Assembly (NCBI GenBank): GCA_963831535.1
Contig: CAWHQP010000010.1
Coordinates: 434,001 to 498,000, forward strand
Direction of reading: 5' to 3'
Origin: Bog-756 sp963831535
GTDB lineage: Bacteria; Actinomycetota; Acidimicrobiia; Acidimicrobiales; RAAP-2
DNA length: 64,000 bases
Shown here piece after piece: positions 18,650 through 27,784 of the stretch (the first letter of the stretch is position 1; each line of letters begins with the position of its first letter). The position numbers and the translations under genes are program-made. The notes beneath the pieces are model-generated. The model saw only the letters and a program-made list of their open reading frames with translations, had not been told where the DNA came from and did not search any database.

Positions 18650-19495
18650 ATGCACCGACACCGTCGCGTCTCACTCGTCCTGCCTCCGTTGCTCGCGCTG
18701 CTTCCAGCGTGCAGCTTCATCTCACCATCTGCAACATCCACAGCGGTCCTGCGGACGGGCTCACCGATGTACCAGCCCCTCATGACCCCCGACACCTTCG
18801 ACGAGGGCGTGTGCATCGACCCGACCCTGTCGACGGTCACGTCCTTCGCCTCGTCGATCCAGCAGTTGGTGTCCAGCACCGTCTCCACATGGGTGACACC
18901 CGCCACAGCACCCACGTCAACGTCGGTGCCTTTGCCACCACAGCCGGGGCTCAACCTGATGGTCCGCCAGGTCGAGACCAACTCCTTCCAGTCAGCCAAC
19001 ACATTCGTCTCGATTGCCGTGCCGGCAGTCCCGGGCTTGGCTCCGCAGCCGACCGTCACCAGCTCCAACTTCGTGAGTGAGGAGCCGACCTGGGATCACG
19101 ACAAGGCAACGCAGACTGCGGACGAGTCCGCTGCGGCGGGCGACGCGGTACAGGGGGCCGCTTCGATCCAGAACATGCAGCTGGAGACCTGGCAGAACTC
19201 CGATGTGGCGGGCTGCGTCAGCGCTCTGGCCACGACCACGGCGTCCGGTCCCCGTCGATTTGTCCTGGCCAGTGACCTCGAGCAGGACGAGCCACCCCAG
19301 ATCGCCGGCAACCTCCACGACACCGAGATCCTGGTCATCCAGCCGTGCGACACCACCGCAGCGGGGTGCGCCGCACTTCAGTCCCAGTGGCAGGCCCTCC
19401 TGTCCGCCCAGGGTGCCTCATCGATCACGTTCGTCCGCCCGGAAGACGCTGCGCAGGCGCTTCCGGCCTTTATGGAGGAGAAGCCACTGTCATGA
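18650..19495 (+). CDS. Putative lipoprotein
   Basis: A 281-residue exported protein. The N-terminus (RHRRVSLVLPPLLALLPACSF) has basic residues, a hydrophobic core and a lipobox ending LPAC with Cys near residue 21, so it should be lipid-anchored on the outer face of the cytoplasmic membrane. The middle is rich in Thr, Ser and Pro. A C-terminal alpha/beta part (RRFVLASDLEQ, then TEILVIQPCDTTAAGC and ITFVRPEDAAQAL) resembles a von Willebrand-like or Rossmann-like fold. No enzymatic motif is recognised. Its last codons overlap the start of the next gene (ATGA), so it is co-translated with the membrane protein downstream and probably sits with it. Confidence 0.75.
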   Translation: MHRHRRVSLVLPPLLALLPACSFISPSATSTAVLRTGSPMYQPLMTPDTFDEGVCIDPTLSTVTSFASSIQQLVSSTVSTWVTPATAPTSTSVPLPPQPGLNLMVRQVETNSFQSANTFVSIAVPAVPGLAPQPTVTSSNFVSEEPTWDHDKATQTADESAAAGDAVQGAASIQNMQLETWQNSDVAGCVSALATTTASGPRRFVLASDLEQDEPPQIAGNLHDTEILVIQPCDTTAAGCAALQSQWQALLSAQGASSITFVRPEDAAQALPAFMEEKPLS

Positions 19496-20739
19496 GCCGC
19501 ACCGCAATCGAGGCGACCGTCATCGTCGCAGTGGCGATAGGACTGCTGTTCTTCGCTCACGAGCGCCACCAGGAGCATGCCGTGAAGGCTGATGCCCGAG
19601 ATCGGGCTGCCCGGAAGAAGGCGGAACAGGCCGAGGAGGAGCGGCGCGAGCTCATCCGACGCTACGGGATCGACGCCGTGGGGGTGATGGAGCTTCAGCC
19701 GGTGATCCTGGAGGCACTCCCCTTCAACCAGGAGGCGGAGGCCCAGGCGGAGCGCAGGTCGGAGTGTCTACGGCGACTGGATTCTGTGCGCCGTCAGATC
19801 TTCCGTGACGGTGAGTGGTCGGTCGGCTTCGTCGTCGTCGTCACGGCGCTCACGATGGCGTGGGTCACGTTCTTCGTCCTCCAACGCTTCCTCGACATCC
19901 AGATCATGCAGGACGTCGGCTACCACGCGACGTTGGCGGCCGCACTGGGGACAGTCATCGCCCTCGGCGTGTCGGTCCTCGGTATTGTCATCTCGGGACT
20001 CCTGGGCCTGCACCCGCTGCTCCCAGCGGTCGACCGAATGCGGCGATCGATGCGCATCACGCTCGCTCTTCTCCTTTTGATACCGCTCCTGGGACTGGTC
20101 TTCGCGCTGCCCCCGATCGCCATCTACCGCTCGGAGAGCACGCTGGGCGCGCAGGTCACGCAGCTTGAGAAGGAGTTGGTCGCAGCTCAGTCCGCCGTCC
20201 CGGTCGACCCGTTGGAGGTGGCGGCCATCCAGAAGGACCTGGCCGCCGCCGAGCTGCGCCTCAGCAAGGGCGAGCGGCTCGACCGGACCATCGCCGTCAC
20301 TGTGCCACTGCTGGAGTTGGCCACCAGCCCCGCCCCCGTCTACTTCTGGGAGCTGCTGGTGGCGCTGTGGCTGGCGTCATCGGCGGCCGTCGCCCGGCGG
20401 AAGGAACGGGAGGCACGGAACACCGTGGCAGCGCTGGCGCAGGCCTTCCAGGGTCGGATCATGGATCTCATCGTCCCCATCGGGATGGACCCGGCCGAGG
20501 CCGAGCAACTGCTGGCCCGCGGTGGGCCGGGCGCCGCGTCGATCCCCGACACCCACCCGACCCTCGACACGTCCGTTCAGGGCAGTGAGGAGGCGATCCC
20601 ACCGGGGCCGCCACCTGAAGCTCCGAGCCAGCGGCCCCCCACTGACTGGGGGCTCAGCCCCAACGATCAGCAGATCGAAGACACACAACGGACCGGAGAC
20701 GGCCCCCAGGGCCCACCCGATCCCTGGTCCCTCCTCTAG
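19492..20739 (+). CDS. Multi-pass membrane protein with coiled-coil segments
   Basis: A 415-residue membrane protein. A first hydrophobic helix (ATVIVAVAIGLLFFAHE) at the N-terminus is followed by a charged helical stretch. Further transmembrane helices are visible at VGFVVVVTALTMAWVTFFVL, at the Ala/Gly-rich LGTVIALGVSVLGIVISGLL segment, at ITLALLLLIPLLGLVFALPP and near FWELLVALWLASSAAVA. A soluble coiled-coil-like region (GAQVTQLEKELVAAQ) lies between the third and last helices. The C-terminal 90 residues are Pro-rich and disordered. I know no family. It is flanked by the lipoprotein and a helical soluble protein in one operon, which suggests a membrane assembly. Confidence 0.75.
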   Translation: MSRTAIEATVIVAVAIGLLFFAHERHQEHAVKADARDRAARKKAEQAEEERRELIRRYGIDAVGVMELQPVILEALPFNQEAEAQAERRSECLRRLDSVRRQIFRDGEWSVGFVVVVTALTMAWVTFFVLQRFLDIQIMQDVGYHATLAAALGTVIALGVSVLGIVISGLLGLHPLLPAVDRMRRSMRITLALLLLIPLLGLVFALPPIAIYRSESTLGAQVTQLEKELVAAQSAVPVDPLEVAAIQKDLAAAELRLSKGERLDRTIAVTVPLLELATSPAPVYFWELLVALWLASSAAVARRKEREARNTVAALAQAFQGRIMDLIVPIGMDPAEAEQLLARGGPGAASIPDTHPTLDTSVQGSEEAIPPGPPPEAPSQRPPTDWGLSPNDQQIEDTQRTGDGPQGPPDPWSLL

Positions 20740-20770
20740 CCCCACGAACCGCCACTGAAAGGAAGCACCG

Positions 20771-21574
20771 ATGTCCACGTACACCGTCAACACAGTCAGA
20801 TTCAACCTGCGAGCCCGGGCCAGCGGGATCGCCACCGACCTGCTCCTGATGCATGGGGATGCGGTCGACTCCGCTGTCCTCGGGAGTCTTACGACACTCC
20901 AGATGAGCACCTCGCCCCAGTCGATCCTGGATGCCCGGTGGGAACTGCTGGGGTCGATCCAGGGAGCCGAGCGAGCGCTGGATCGGGTCAGCGGAAACCA
21001 GCTCCGAACGGCGAGAGAGCTGAGCCGCTCCGCCGGTGCGAGCAGCCGCGCCGGACGGACCGAGGATGCCGCCCGCCAGGCAGCGTCGGCTGACCGAGCC
21101 CTTGTTGCCGCCGTGTCCGACACTGTCAACGCCCTCCGGGTCGACGAGCGGACCCTGACCACGATGGTCGCCACCAAGGCACTCACCGAGCTCGGCTACC
21201 GGGTGAGGAGTGTGCAGGGCCAGCGCTCGACGGGTCTGTGGGCCGAGCGGGGGCACCACGTCGTGGGCATGCTCGTCCAGGACGGGGGCTCGATGGAGAT
21301 CGACAACGCCGGTGTCGCCGGAGCCGGATGCGCTGCACCGATGCAGGAACTCCAGCAGGCCATGGCGGCCCGGGGGGTCGAGGTGGACATCGTCCGCCGC
21401 AACGACCACGGCGACGACCAGGGGGGTCACCTCATCCAGCGGGCCTGCCGGCTCGATGCTGAGCACCCGGAACTGGGTGTCGTTCTCCAGTTCGAGCAGG
21501 GCGCCGCTGCTCTCTCGGAGGCGGACCGGAGCACCCAGTCTGTCGGCCCTCGTGTGGAGGTGGTGGGACAGTGA
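20771..21574 (+). CDS. Helical protein of unknown function
   Basis: A 267-residue cytoplasmic protein. The first 110 residues are helical (RAERALDR-like heptads, AARQAASADRALVAAVSD) and could mediate oligomerisation. The C-terminal half reads as a small alpha/beta domain beginning TMVATKALTELGYRVRSVQG and GHHVVGMLVQDGGSMEIDNA. No catalytic motif is recognised. It has a good ribosome binding site (GAAAGGAAG) before the ATG. Its stop overlaps the GTG of the AAA+ gene (GTGA), so the two are coupled; it may be an adaptor or substrate for that ATPase. The arrangement recalls Ycf46-type AAA proteins with small partners, but that is only an analogy. Confidence 0.65.
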   Translation: MSTYTVNTVRFNLRARASGIATDLLLMHGDAVDSAVLGSLTTLQMSTSPQSILDARWELLGSIQGAERALDRVSGNQLRTARELSRSAGASSRAGRTEDAARQAASADRALVAAVSDTVNALRVDERTLTTMVATKALTELGYRVRSVQGQRSTGLWAERGHHVVGMLVQDGGSMEIDNAGVAGAGCAAPMQELQQAMAARGVEVDIVRRNDHGDDQGGHLIQRACRLDAEHPELGVVLQFEQGAAALSEADRSTQSVGPRVEVVGQ

Positions 21575-23280
21575 GTGAGGACAAGCGCTCCACCGAGCGC
21601 CTCCAGGCCGCGGTGGTCAGGGCGGACGCTGCCGGAGAGGCCATCGTGCTCACCGGGAACACCGGGGACGTCTTCGTCACCCCTGCCGGCGACCCGTGCC
21701 GGCTTCCCTACCTCCTGGCGGGGATGGCTCCCGCCAAGGGCCGGGGGTGCCTCGTCTACAGCTCCGCCCTCGGGGCCCGACAGTTGCCACCGCCGGGGTG
21801 TTCGGCCCTTCCCCTCCGGCTGCCCCCGGTCGATGCACCACCTGAGCATGCACTCGGAACGATCCTGCGCCAGTTGGCCACGAGCGCCCACCCGGTCCTG
21901 TTCGTCGTGGACTGGAGCGAGTTCCTGATCCCACCCCACGATGGCACGTCCGGTGATCCGGTCGGAAGGCTCATCGAGTCACTCAGCGAGACGGTGACGG
22001 ATCCGGCCTTCACCCGAGCCGGTCACCGACTCGTCATCGTGGGCCGTACCGGCGGAGTCGACGAGCGGCTGATCGGCCTACCCGGTTTCTCATCCTTTGA
22101 GGTCGGGCTGCCCGATCGGGCCGAGCGCCTCTGCCTCATCGAGCGGCTCGCTGGAGCGGAGGGTGGACGAAAGCTGCACCTGTCGGACGGGCTGACCGCC
22201 GAACGCCTCGCCTCGCTTACCGGTGGTCTGTCGCTGGATGACCTCCTACGGGCCCGGGACGAGACCGGGGCCGAGCACCCCCTGACACCCACCTGGGTCC
22301 AGGCTCGCAAGGGGGCGACCCTCCGACGCACCAACGGGGAGTCCCTGACCGTGTACCCGCCCGGAGCAGGCCTGCGCGGAGTGGCAGGACTTCCCCAGGT
22401 GCGCCGCCTGGTGGCAGAGTCGCAGGCCACGGATCGGGTCCCCCGCCGCATTCTGCTCGCCGGACCACCCGGGGTGGGGAAATCGCTGGTAGTCGTGGCC
22501 ATCGCTGACGAACTCGGACTGCCGGCGGTGGCACTCGGCCAGTTCCGATCACGGTTCGTGGGCGACAGTGAGCGCAACATCCGTCGTGTGCTCTCTACCG
22601 TCGACGCGTTGAGCCCGTGCGTGCTGCACATCGACGAGTTCGACCAGGCGGTGGGCCAGCGGAACACCGGCAGCTCAGCGGACGGCGGTACGTCGGAACG
22701 GGTCTTCGCCGAGCTCCTGACGTTTCTGGGCGACAACCAGCGGGCCGAGCGCGTCACCGTCATCGCCACCAGCAACCGGCCCGATGCACTCGATTCCGCC
22801 ATGTTCGATCGCTTCACAATCGTCCCCGTGCTCCACCCCACACCGGAGGAGTCCGTGGCCATCCTGACGATAGGAGCGGATCGTGAGCATCGCACCATCG
22901 ACCGGGACGAAGCCCTGGAGATCATCGTCGGGTACGACCAGCTGCTCACTGGCCGTGTGGTGATCGACGTGCTGGAGCGGGCCATGACCTTCGCCGACCT
23001 CACCGGGTCCGTCGGCCACATCGCCGGTGAACACCTGCGGGGCGCATTCGCCGACCTGCTGATGGCCTTGGACCCGGTCGAGCACGAGTACCTGGCGCTG
23101 CAGGCCATCCAGCTGTGCACGTTCCGGTCCTACCTTCCCTGGGTCGCCGCCGACTACCTCGGGGAGACACCCCACCTCCCGTCCTACCTCACATCGCTGC
23201 TCGGTAGCGACGGAGAGCTCGACGCTGAGAAGGTCCAAGACCGCCTGAACCAGTTGAAAGGAGTCGTCCATGTCTCATGA
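21571..23280 (+). CDS. Tandem AAA+ ATPase (degenerate D1, active D2)
   Basis: A 569-residue AAA+ protein resembling Ycf46/SpoVK-type ATPases. The first half looks like a RecA/AAA domain without Walker A (LFVVDWSEF and RLVIVGRTGG mark its strands). The second half is complete: Walker A GPPGVGKS near residue 297, Walker B CVLHIDEFD near 350, sensor-1 ATSNRPDALD near 397 and arginine-containing AMFDRF. Such proteins remodel or unfold partner proteins in the cytoplasm. It starts with a GTG in a 4-bp overlap with the helical protein and its end overlaps the DegT-like gene by 11 bp. In this operon it probably powers assembly or substrate handling; the target is unknown. Confidence 0.85.
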   Translation: MSEDKRSTERLQAAVVRADAAGEAIVLTGNTGDVFVTPAGDPCRLPYLLAGMAPAKGRGCLVYSSALGARQLPPPGCSALPLRLPPVDAPPEHALGTILRQLATSAHPVLFVVDWSEFLIPPHDGTSGDPVGRLIESLSETVTDPAFTRAGHRLVIVGRTGGVDERLIGLPGFSSFEVGLPDRAERLCLIERLAGAEGGRKLHLSDGLTAERLASLTGGLSLDDLLRARDETGAEHPLTPTWVQARKGATLRRTNGESLTVYPPGAGLRGVAGLPQVRRLVAESQATDRVPRRILLAGPPGVGKSLVVVAIADELGLPAVALGQFRSRFVGDSERNIRRVLSTVDALSPCVLHIDEFDQAVGQRNTGSSADGGTSERVFAELLTFLGDNQRAERVTVIATSNRPDALDSAMFDRFTIVPVLHPTPEESVAILTIGADREHRTIDRDEALEIIVGYDQLLTGRVVIDVLERAMTFADLTGSVGHIAGEHLRGAFADLLMALDPVEHEYLALQAIQLCTFRSYLPWVAADYLGETPHLPSYLTSLLGSDGELDAEKVQDRLNQLKGVVHVS

Positions 23281-24334
23281 CACGGTAGGGGGTTCCATGG
23301 GCAGCGGTGGTGCCGGGGCGAAGCACACCGACGCGGACCTGATCAACCGGGTCCGATCCGCCATCGACCACTGGGAGGAGACGGGGGTCGGCCCGACGAG
23401 TTCACTCACAGGCGGTGGCGCCATCGCCCACCTCGAGGACCGGCTCTCGCAGCTCCTGGACGGGCTCCCGACCCTGGCGGTCGCCTCCGGTACCGCTGCA
23501 CTGCGCGTCGCCCTCGAGTCGGTAGGGGTGGTGCAGGACAGTCATGTGGTCTGCCCTGGCTACGACTGGCCGGCCGGCGTGGCCGCCATCCGGAGCATCG
23601 GGGCTCAACCCATCTTCGCCGATGTCGAGCCCGGGTCGCTGACGATCGATCCAGCCCGGATCCGTCCTTGCCTGACCCCGAACACCCGGGCGGTCATCGC
23701 CACCCACTTGTTCGGCATCCCGGCCGATGTCGCCGCTCTGCGGGAGACGCTCGATCCTCTCGGTATTCCAGTCGTCGAAGACTGTGCCCAGGGCCTGGGC
23801 GCGACCATAGGTGGGCTTCCCGTCGGGACACTGGGCCAGGTAGCGGCCTTCTCCTTCGGACCTGGGAAGATCATCGATGCAGGGGAAGGCGGGTTGGTCG
23901 CCTTCGAAGGCGTTGACCTGTACCGACGTGGTCTGGTCATCAGCCAGCATCCCCTGCGACAGCTCCTGCTCGGGATGAAGCCGGCCCGCCTGGAGAGCTT
24001 CAACTCGAGGATGCACCCGGTGGCGGCGATCCTGGCGCTAAGCGAACTCCGCTTCCTCGACGAGCGGCTGGCCAAGGCCCGGCGCCACGCCAAGGCCATC
24101 CGACGCTTCATCCGAGAGCGCGACGGTGTCACGGCCATCGGGGCGGACCTCCACCGCCGGCCCAGTTGGTGGCGGGTACCCATCCGCTGTCAACTCGACG
24201 ACCCTTCATCATTCGGCCTGACGCTCGAGCAGCCGGGGGCTCGGGTCCTCAGTGGCTCTTCTCAGGGCAGCACGGAACAGAAATCGGCCGCCGAGGTTCT
24301 GGTGGCGTCCACGCCGTTCGAGGTGGTGTCATGA
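23270..24334 (+). CDS. DegT/DnrJ/EryC1/StrS-type PLP enzyme
   Basis: A 354-residue type I fold PLP protein. The signatures are AVASGTAALRVALESVGVV near residue 74, ADVEPGSLTIDPARIRP, VVEDCAQGLGATIGG near residue 165, and FSFGPGKIIDAGEGG with the PLP lysine near residue 199. Family members transaminate or dehydrate nucleotide-linked ketosugars. The catalytic lysine and the Asp are kept, but the C-terminal substrate-binding part is shorter than the usual 370-400 residues. Finding it inside an operon of ATPases and membrane proteins, without any nucleotide-sugar enzyme next to it, is unusual. Either it modifies a partner or it was captured. Both flanking genes overlap it, so it is an integral operon member. 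Confidence 0.8.
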   Translation: MSHDTVGGSMGSGGAGAKHTDADLINRVRSAIDHWEETGVGPTSSLTGGGAIAHLEDRLSQLLDGLPTLAVASGTAALRVALESVGVVQDSHVVCPGYDWPAGVAAIRSIGAQPIFADVEPGSLTIDPARIRPCLTPNTRAVIATHLFGIPADVAALRETLDPLGIPVVEDCAQGLGATIGGLPVGTLGQVAAFSFGPGKIIDAGEGGLVAFEGVDLYRRGLVISQHPLRQLLLGMKPARLESFNSRMHPVAAILALSELRFLDERLAKARRHAKAIRRFIRERDGVTAIGADLHRRPSWWRVPIRCQLDDPSSFGLTLEQPGARVLSGSSQGSTEQKSAAEVLVASTPFEVVS

Positions 24335-24753
24335 TCGGAGCCCTGTTGATGTTGGCGTCCGTCGTCGGCGTCCTCGGCCTCGTGGCACGGCCGAGCCTCC
24401 ACCACTTCTCTCCCAGGTTGGCGAAGACGAAGGTGCGCTCTCTGAGTGGTCAGAATCTGGCCCTGGTGCTCGCCACCCTCGAGATCGCCAGTCTGACCAC
24501 CCAGATCGTCAGTTCCGGCGCCCACCACACCTCTGCGCCACTGGTTGCTGCCCTAGTCGGTTGCGGAGCGGTACTAGTGGTGGGGCTGGTGCTCGCACCG
24601 GCCTTCGCTGTCCGATCTATCGCCATCGGCGGCACCGTGGCGTTCCTCGTCACCTCGTTCGCCCGGGTGGGGGCCACCTCCACCATCGAGTTCGCTCTCG
24701 CAGCGGTCGTCCTCTGGATAGCCGTCAGCATCACGCGGGGCTTCGCCGGATGA
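24331..24753 (+). CDS. Small membrane protein, four predicted helices
   Basis: A 140-residue integral membrane protein. Hydrophobic segments are MIGALLMLASVVGVLGLVA at the start, ALVLATLEIASLTTQIV near residue 45, LVAALVGCGAVLVVGLVLA near residue 72 and the C-terminal STIEFALAAVVLWIAVSI. The loops are short, with a basic patch (HHFSPRLAKTKVR) after the first helix, suggesting that loop is cytoplasmic. No family is recognised. Its ATG overlaps the stop of the DegT-like gene (ATGA), so it is co-translated. Together with the lipoprotein and the larger membrane protein it gives the operon three envelope components. Confidence 0.65.
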   Translation: MIGALLMLASVVGVLGLVARPSLHHFSPRLAKTKVRSLSGQNLALVLATLEIASLTTQIVSSGAHHTSAPLVAALVGCGAVLVVGLVLAPAFAVRSIAIGGTVAFLVTSFARVGATSTIEFALAAVVLWIAVSITRGFAG

Positions 24754-24838
24754 GAACGCCTCGTCTTACCGTGATGCACGGAACGACGATCAGCAGTGGA
24801 TTCAGCCCCCATCACCAACCACCACGGAAGGACCAGCG

Positions 24839-25207
24839 ATGACCACAGACTCAACTCCATGGACGGCAGCCGAGCTTGCGCTCGACAACTCACTCTTCAC
24901 CGCGGCGGGACTCGAGGGCCTCTCGGCCCGAGACAAGTCGGAGATCCTGGAGCTCTTCTCCGAGGAGCTCCAGGTAAGGGTCGGGAGGGTGCTCTCAGAC
25001 CGACTGGACAGAGAGGAGCTCCTAGAGGTCGAAGGGGCCATCGATGCCGGAGACGATTCGGAAACGCTTGCGTGGCTCGAGTCGCACCTCCCCGACTACA
25101 AGTTGGAGGTACGAGCGCAGTACCAAACGCTTCTGGACGAACTGTGCATCCTGGCCCCCCGGATCAAGCAGGCAACGATGACCGAGAAGGACCAGGTGGG
25201 GTCATGA
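24839..25207 (+). CDS. DUF5663-like small acidic protein
   Basis: A 122-residue acidic, all-helical protein. Its pattern (LFTAAGLEGLSARDKSEILE, EELQVRVGRVLSDRL, then SHLPDY) matches what I remember of DUF5663, short proteins of unknown function found next to secretion or pilus ATPases. There is no signal peptide. A GGAAGGA ribosome binding site precedes the ATG at 24839. Its last codons overlap the start of the HerA/VirD4-like ATPase (ATGA), which suggests the two proteins act together, for example as ATPase and small regulator. Confidence 0.65.
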   Translation: MTTDSTPWTAAELALDNSLFTAAGLEGLSARDKSEILELFSEELQVRVGRVLSDRLDREELLEVEGAIDAGDDSETLAWLESHLPDYKLEVRAQYQTLLDELCILAPRIKQATMTEKDQVGS

Positions 25208-27642
25208 CGGTACGCAAGATCGAGAGCCCGGACCTGTCGACAGCCAAGAGCGGCATGCTGACCCGGATGCTCCTCCCGACTATGGAGTCCGCTGTCGACC
25301 CGATGTGCGACCAGGTGACGTTCGTTGCATGGCGCATGACCGGAGCAAGTCCTCGCGCCATCAGGAACGACAGTGATGCGCACTACGCCGGCGGGGTGTT
25401 CGACGAGCTGGTCGAGACGGTGTGGTCCCCCGGCCGGATCACCATCAGCTGTGAAATCGCTGCCTTCACGGACGACAGTCCGGAGGGCCTGACACTGACC
25501 CTGTTGGTCGGGGTCCTCGGCTCCCACGGTGCGACTGAGTTCGAGGCCACTTCGGTCCAACAGGTGTTCGGAGCGATCGCCAGTCGGCCGAGCTTCCCAT
25601 ACTCGGTCGAGGCATTCGATCCGGCCTGCTACCTGAGTCCCCCCGAGGAGGAGACGGCTCATTCGGCCCTGATCAGGCAGCGAATGGTGAGCATGGAGAT
25701 CGGAAAGACCGAGCTGGAGGTGCTCTCCCGTTGGAACCCGACAGTGGCACCCTGGTCATCAGTGGCCCGGCTCCTGATGGAGCGTCGCCAACCGACCCGG
25801 GTCCGGGCGACGGTGCTGGCCACCGAACTCAGCATCGATGACCGCCAGAACCTGGAGGAGACCCTCGGTATCGTCCACTCGCTGACCGAGTCGGGCATCA
25901 CCCACCCTGACCAGCGTTTCCAACTCGAGCGTGCCTCAGCGACGCTGGTCGACCTGAAGGCCAGCTTCCGGTCCCCCCTCCTGGCAGTCGAATTGGCTGT
26001 GACGTCATCCGACCCGCTCGCGGACTCCACCCTCCGGGCGATCGGATCCGCGTTCACGAGCGAAGGGGACGTCCTCCGACGCCAGGGTCACATCGTCGTG
26101 GCCAGCCAACGCATGCTGCTGGGCGGCTTCGAGATCCAGAGGGATCCACCGAGATTGGCCGATGCCCTGCGTCAGGGCCTGCCACTCTCCGGGGGTGTGG
26201 GCCGACGTTCGCTTCGGGATGTCATCACGCTCACAGAGAACCCGATCGGATGGGCTATCGCGGCAGGTGCTCCGATACCCACGATCCCCACTGCCGTCTC
26301 GCGCCTCCGCCCGATACCTCCAGAGCTCAGGACGGGCCTCCTGGTGGGCACGGGGCGGGACGGTGCCGACGTATGTGTGCCGCTGACCGAGGTGCTCCGG
26401 CACGCCCTGCTGGTCGGTGGAACCGGCTCCGGCAAGAGTGCTGAGTTCTGCCTCAGGTGTCTCGACGACCTGCGCTCAGGCCGACCGTTCATGACCTGGG
26501 ACCCTCACGGCCTGTTGGCGCACCACCTGATCGCAGTCGCGCGGGCCGAGGGACTCGAACTGTACTGGCTCGACGTCACCTATCCAGGTTCGAGCCGATA
26601 CTCGCCGATACCACTGCTCCTGCCCGGCGGCACGAACATGTCAGAGGTGGCCCTGAGTGTCGATCGGTTTGCGGATGCGGTAGCCAGCAGCCTCCCCAAT
26701 CCCGAATGGGCTGGGGTCCGCTGGCGGGAGCAGATGGTCGCCATCGGATTCATCTCCGCAATATTCGGCCTCCATGTGGCCGAGGCGGTCGACTGGTACG
26801 CCGACGTGCGGAAGAGAAGGGCAGCAATCGAGCACCCAGATATGCCCGATTCGGTCCGGAGGACCCTTCGTCTACTCCATGCCATGAGGGAGGGAGAGGG
26901 TGCTGAGCTGATCGGTTGGGTGATCTCGAAGGTGGACCCGATCGTCACCGGACTGGCTGCTCAGCTTCTGGCGCCGCCCGGGGAGGGGATTACCATGCGC
27001 GAGCTGATGCAGGGGTCCAAGTCGCTCGTGTGCAACCTGGCCGGGCTCGGTGCGACAGGGACCCGGCTGATGGGCCATCTCCTGCTCTCGGACAGCCTCG
27101 AAACGTCACTCGATCTGATGGGCACAGTCGAGAGCTCGCTGGGCTACGTCCTCTACGTCGATGAGGCTCCCCTGTTCCATGCGAAGAGCATCGACCGTGT
27201 CATGGCTGAAGGCAGAAAGGCAGGTGCCGCTCTGTGGCTCGCCGCTCAGAGTCCCGCGCAACTCACGGCCGCAGGATTCTCGGACACGGTGTTCTCGGCT
27301 TCGGTCAAGATGGCCTTCAGGCAAACACCGGAGGGTGCCGCACAGCTGGCCCACATGCTCGATGTGCCTGCGCACGAGTTGATCGATCAGGCCGACTTCC
27401 ATGCCTTCATCCGGGTGGGCCGCTACGAGACCACCTCGATGCGCGTTCCTTCGTACGAGCCGCTTCCGGTCGTCGAAGATCCCGCACCCGAGTTACCGGA
27501 GTCGCCGCTCCAGGTCTCGAACCCGATGACCGACCACAAGCGCGCACGCCTTTCGCCTCCAACGTCCGACTGGCTCGATGCCTGGCTGCAGGCACGGGGT
27601 GATGGCGGTGACCCCGGATGGTCGGCACGGGACGCAGGATGA
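25204..27642 (+). CDS. HerA/VirD4-like P-loop ATPase
   Basis: An 812-residue ATPase of the FtsK-HerA superfamily. An N-terminal domain of about 380 residues resembles the pre-ATPase region of VirB4/VirD4-like proteins. Walker A (LLVGGTGSGKSAE) lies near residue 404. A DPHGLLAHH segment follows. Walker B (YVLYVDEAP) lies near residue 647, and WLAAQSPAQLTAAGFSDTVF, typical of the C-terminal motif of T4SS-type ATPases, near 680. No transmembrane helix is seen. These enzymes move DNA or proteins through membranes. It is the last gene of the nine-gene operon and its longest. With the lipoprotein and membrane proteins it suggests a translocation machine. It is clearly distinct from the ICE TraG and VirB4 proteins elsewhere in the window. 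Confidence 0.82.
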   Translation: MTVRKIESPDLSTAKSGMLTRMLLPTMESAVDPMCDQVTFVAWRMTGASPRAIRNDSDAHYAGGVFDELVETVWSPGRITISCEIAAFTDDSPEGLTLTLLVGVLGSHGATEFEATSVQQVFGAIASRPSFPYSVEAFDPACYLSPPEEETAHSALIRQRMVSMEIGKTELEVLSRWNPTVAPWSSVARLLMERRQPTRVRATVLATELSIDDRQNLEETLGIVHSLTESGITHPDQRFQLERASATLVDLKASFRSPLLAVELAVTSSDPLADSTLRAIGSAFTSEGDVLRRQGHIVVASQRMLLGGFEIQRDPPRLADALRQGLPLSGGVGRRSLRDVITLTENPIGWAIAAGAPIPTIPTAVSRLRPIPPELRTGLLVGTGRDGADVCVPLTEVLRHALLVGGTGSGKSAEFCLRCLDDLRSGRPFMTWDPHGLLAHHLIAVARAEGLELYWLDVTYPGSSRYSPIPLLLPGGTNMSEVALSVDRFADAVASSLPNPEWAGVRWREQMVAIGFISAIFGLHVAEAVDWYADVRKRRAAIEHPDMPDSVRRTLRLLHAMREGEGAELIGWVISKVDPIVTGLAAQLLAPPGEGITMRELMQGSKSLVCNLAGLGATGTRLMGHLLLSDSLETSLDLMGTVESSLGYVLYVDEAPLFHAKSIDRVMAEGRKAGAALWLAAQSPAQLTAAGFSDTVFSASVKMAFRQTPEGAAQLAHMLDVPAHELIDQADFHAFIRVGRYETTSMRVPSYEPLPVVEDPAPELPESPLQVSNPMTDHKRARLSPPTSDWLDAWLQARGDGGDPGWSARDAG

Positions 27643-27784
27643 CCAAAGGCAATACGACTTCGACGAGATGGCCCGGCCGTAGCGGACCCTGCCACGGTGA
27701 CTACACGATTGGAATCCAGTTCGGCCTCTGGGATAGAAGGTCCTGGGCACGAGTTTCGGCGGCTCAAGAAGACCGGTGGGCGAC

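Noticed and set aside
19345..19491. Extension of the membrane protein to an upstream start at 19345
   Set aside because: The ATG at 19492 overlaps the lipoprotein stop in the operon's usual style, and the extra 49 residues are a shadow of the lipoprotein frame.
24796..25203. N-terminal extension of the HerA/VirD4-like ATPase to 24796
   Set aside because: It would overlap the whole DUF5663-like gene in another frame and its composition is Arg/Gly-rich; the ATG at 25204 overlaps the preceding stop.
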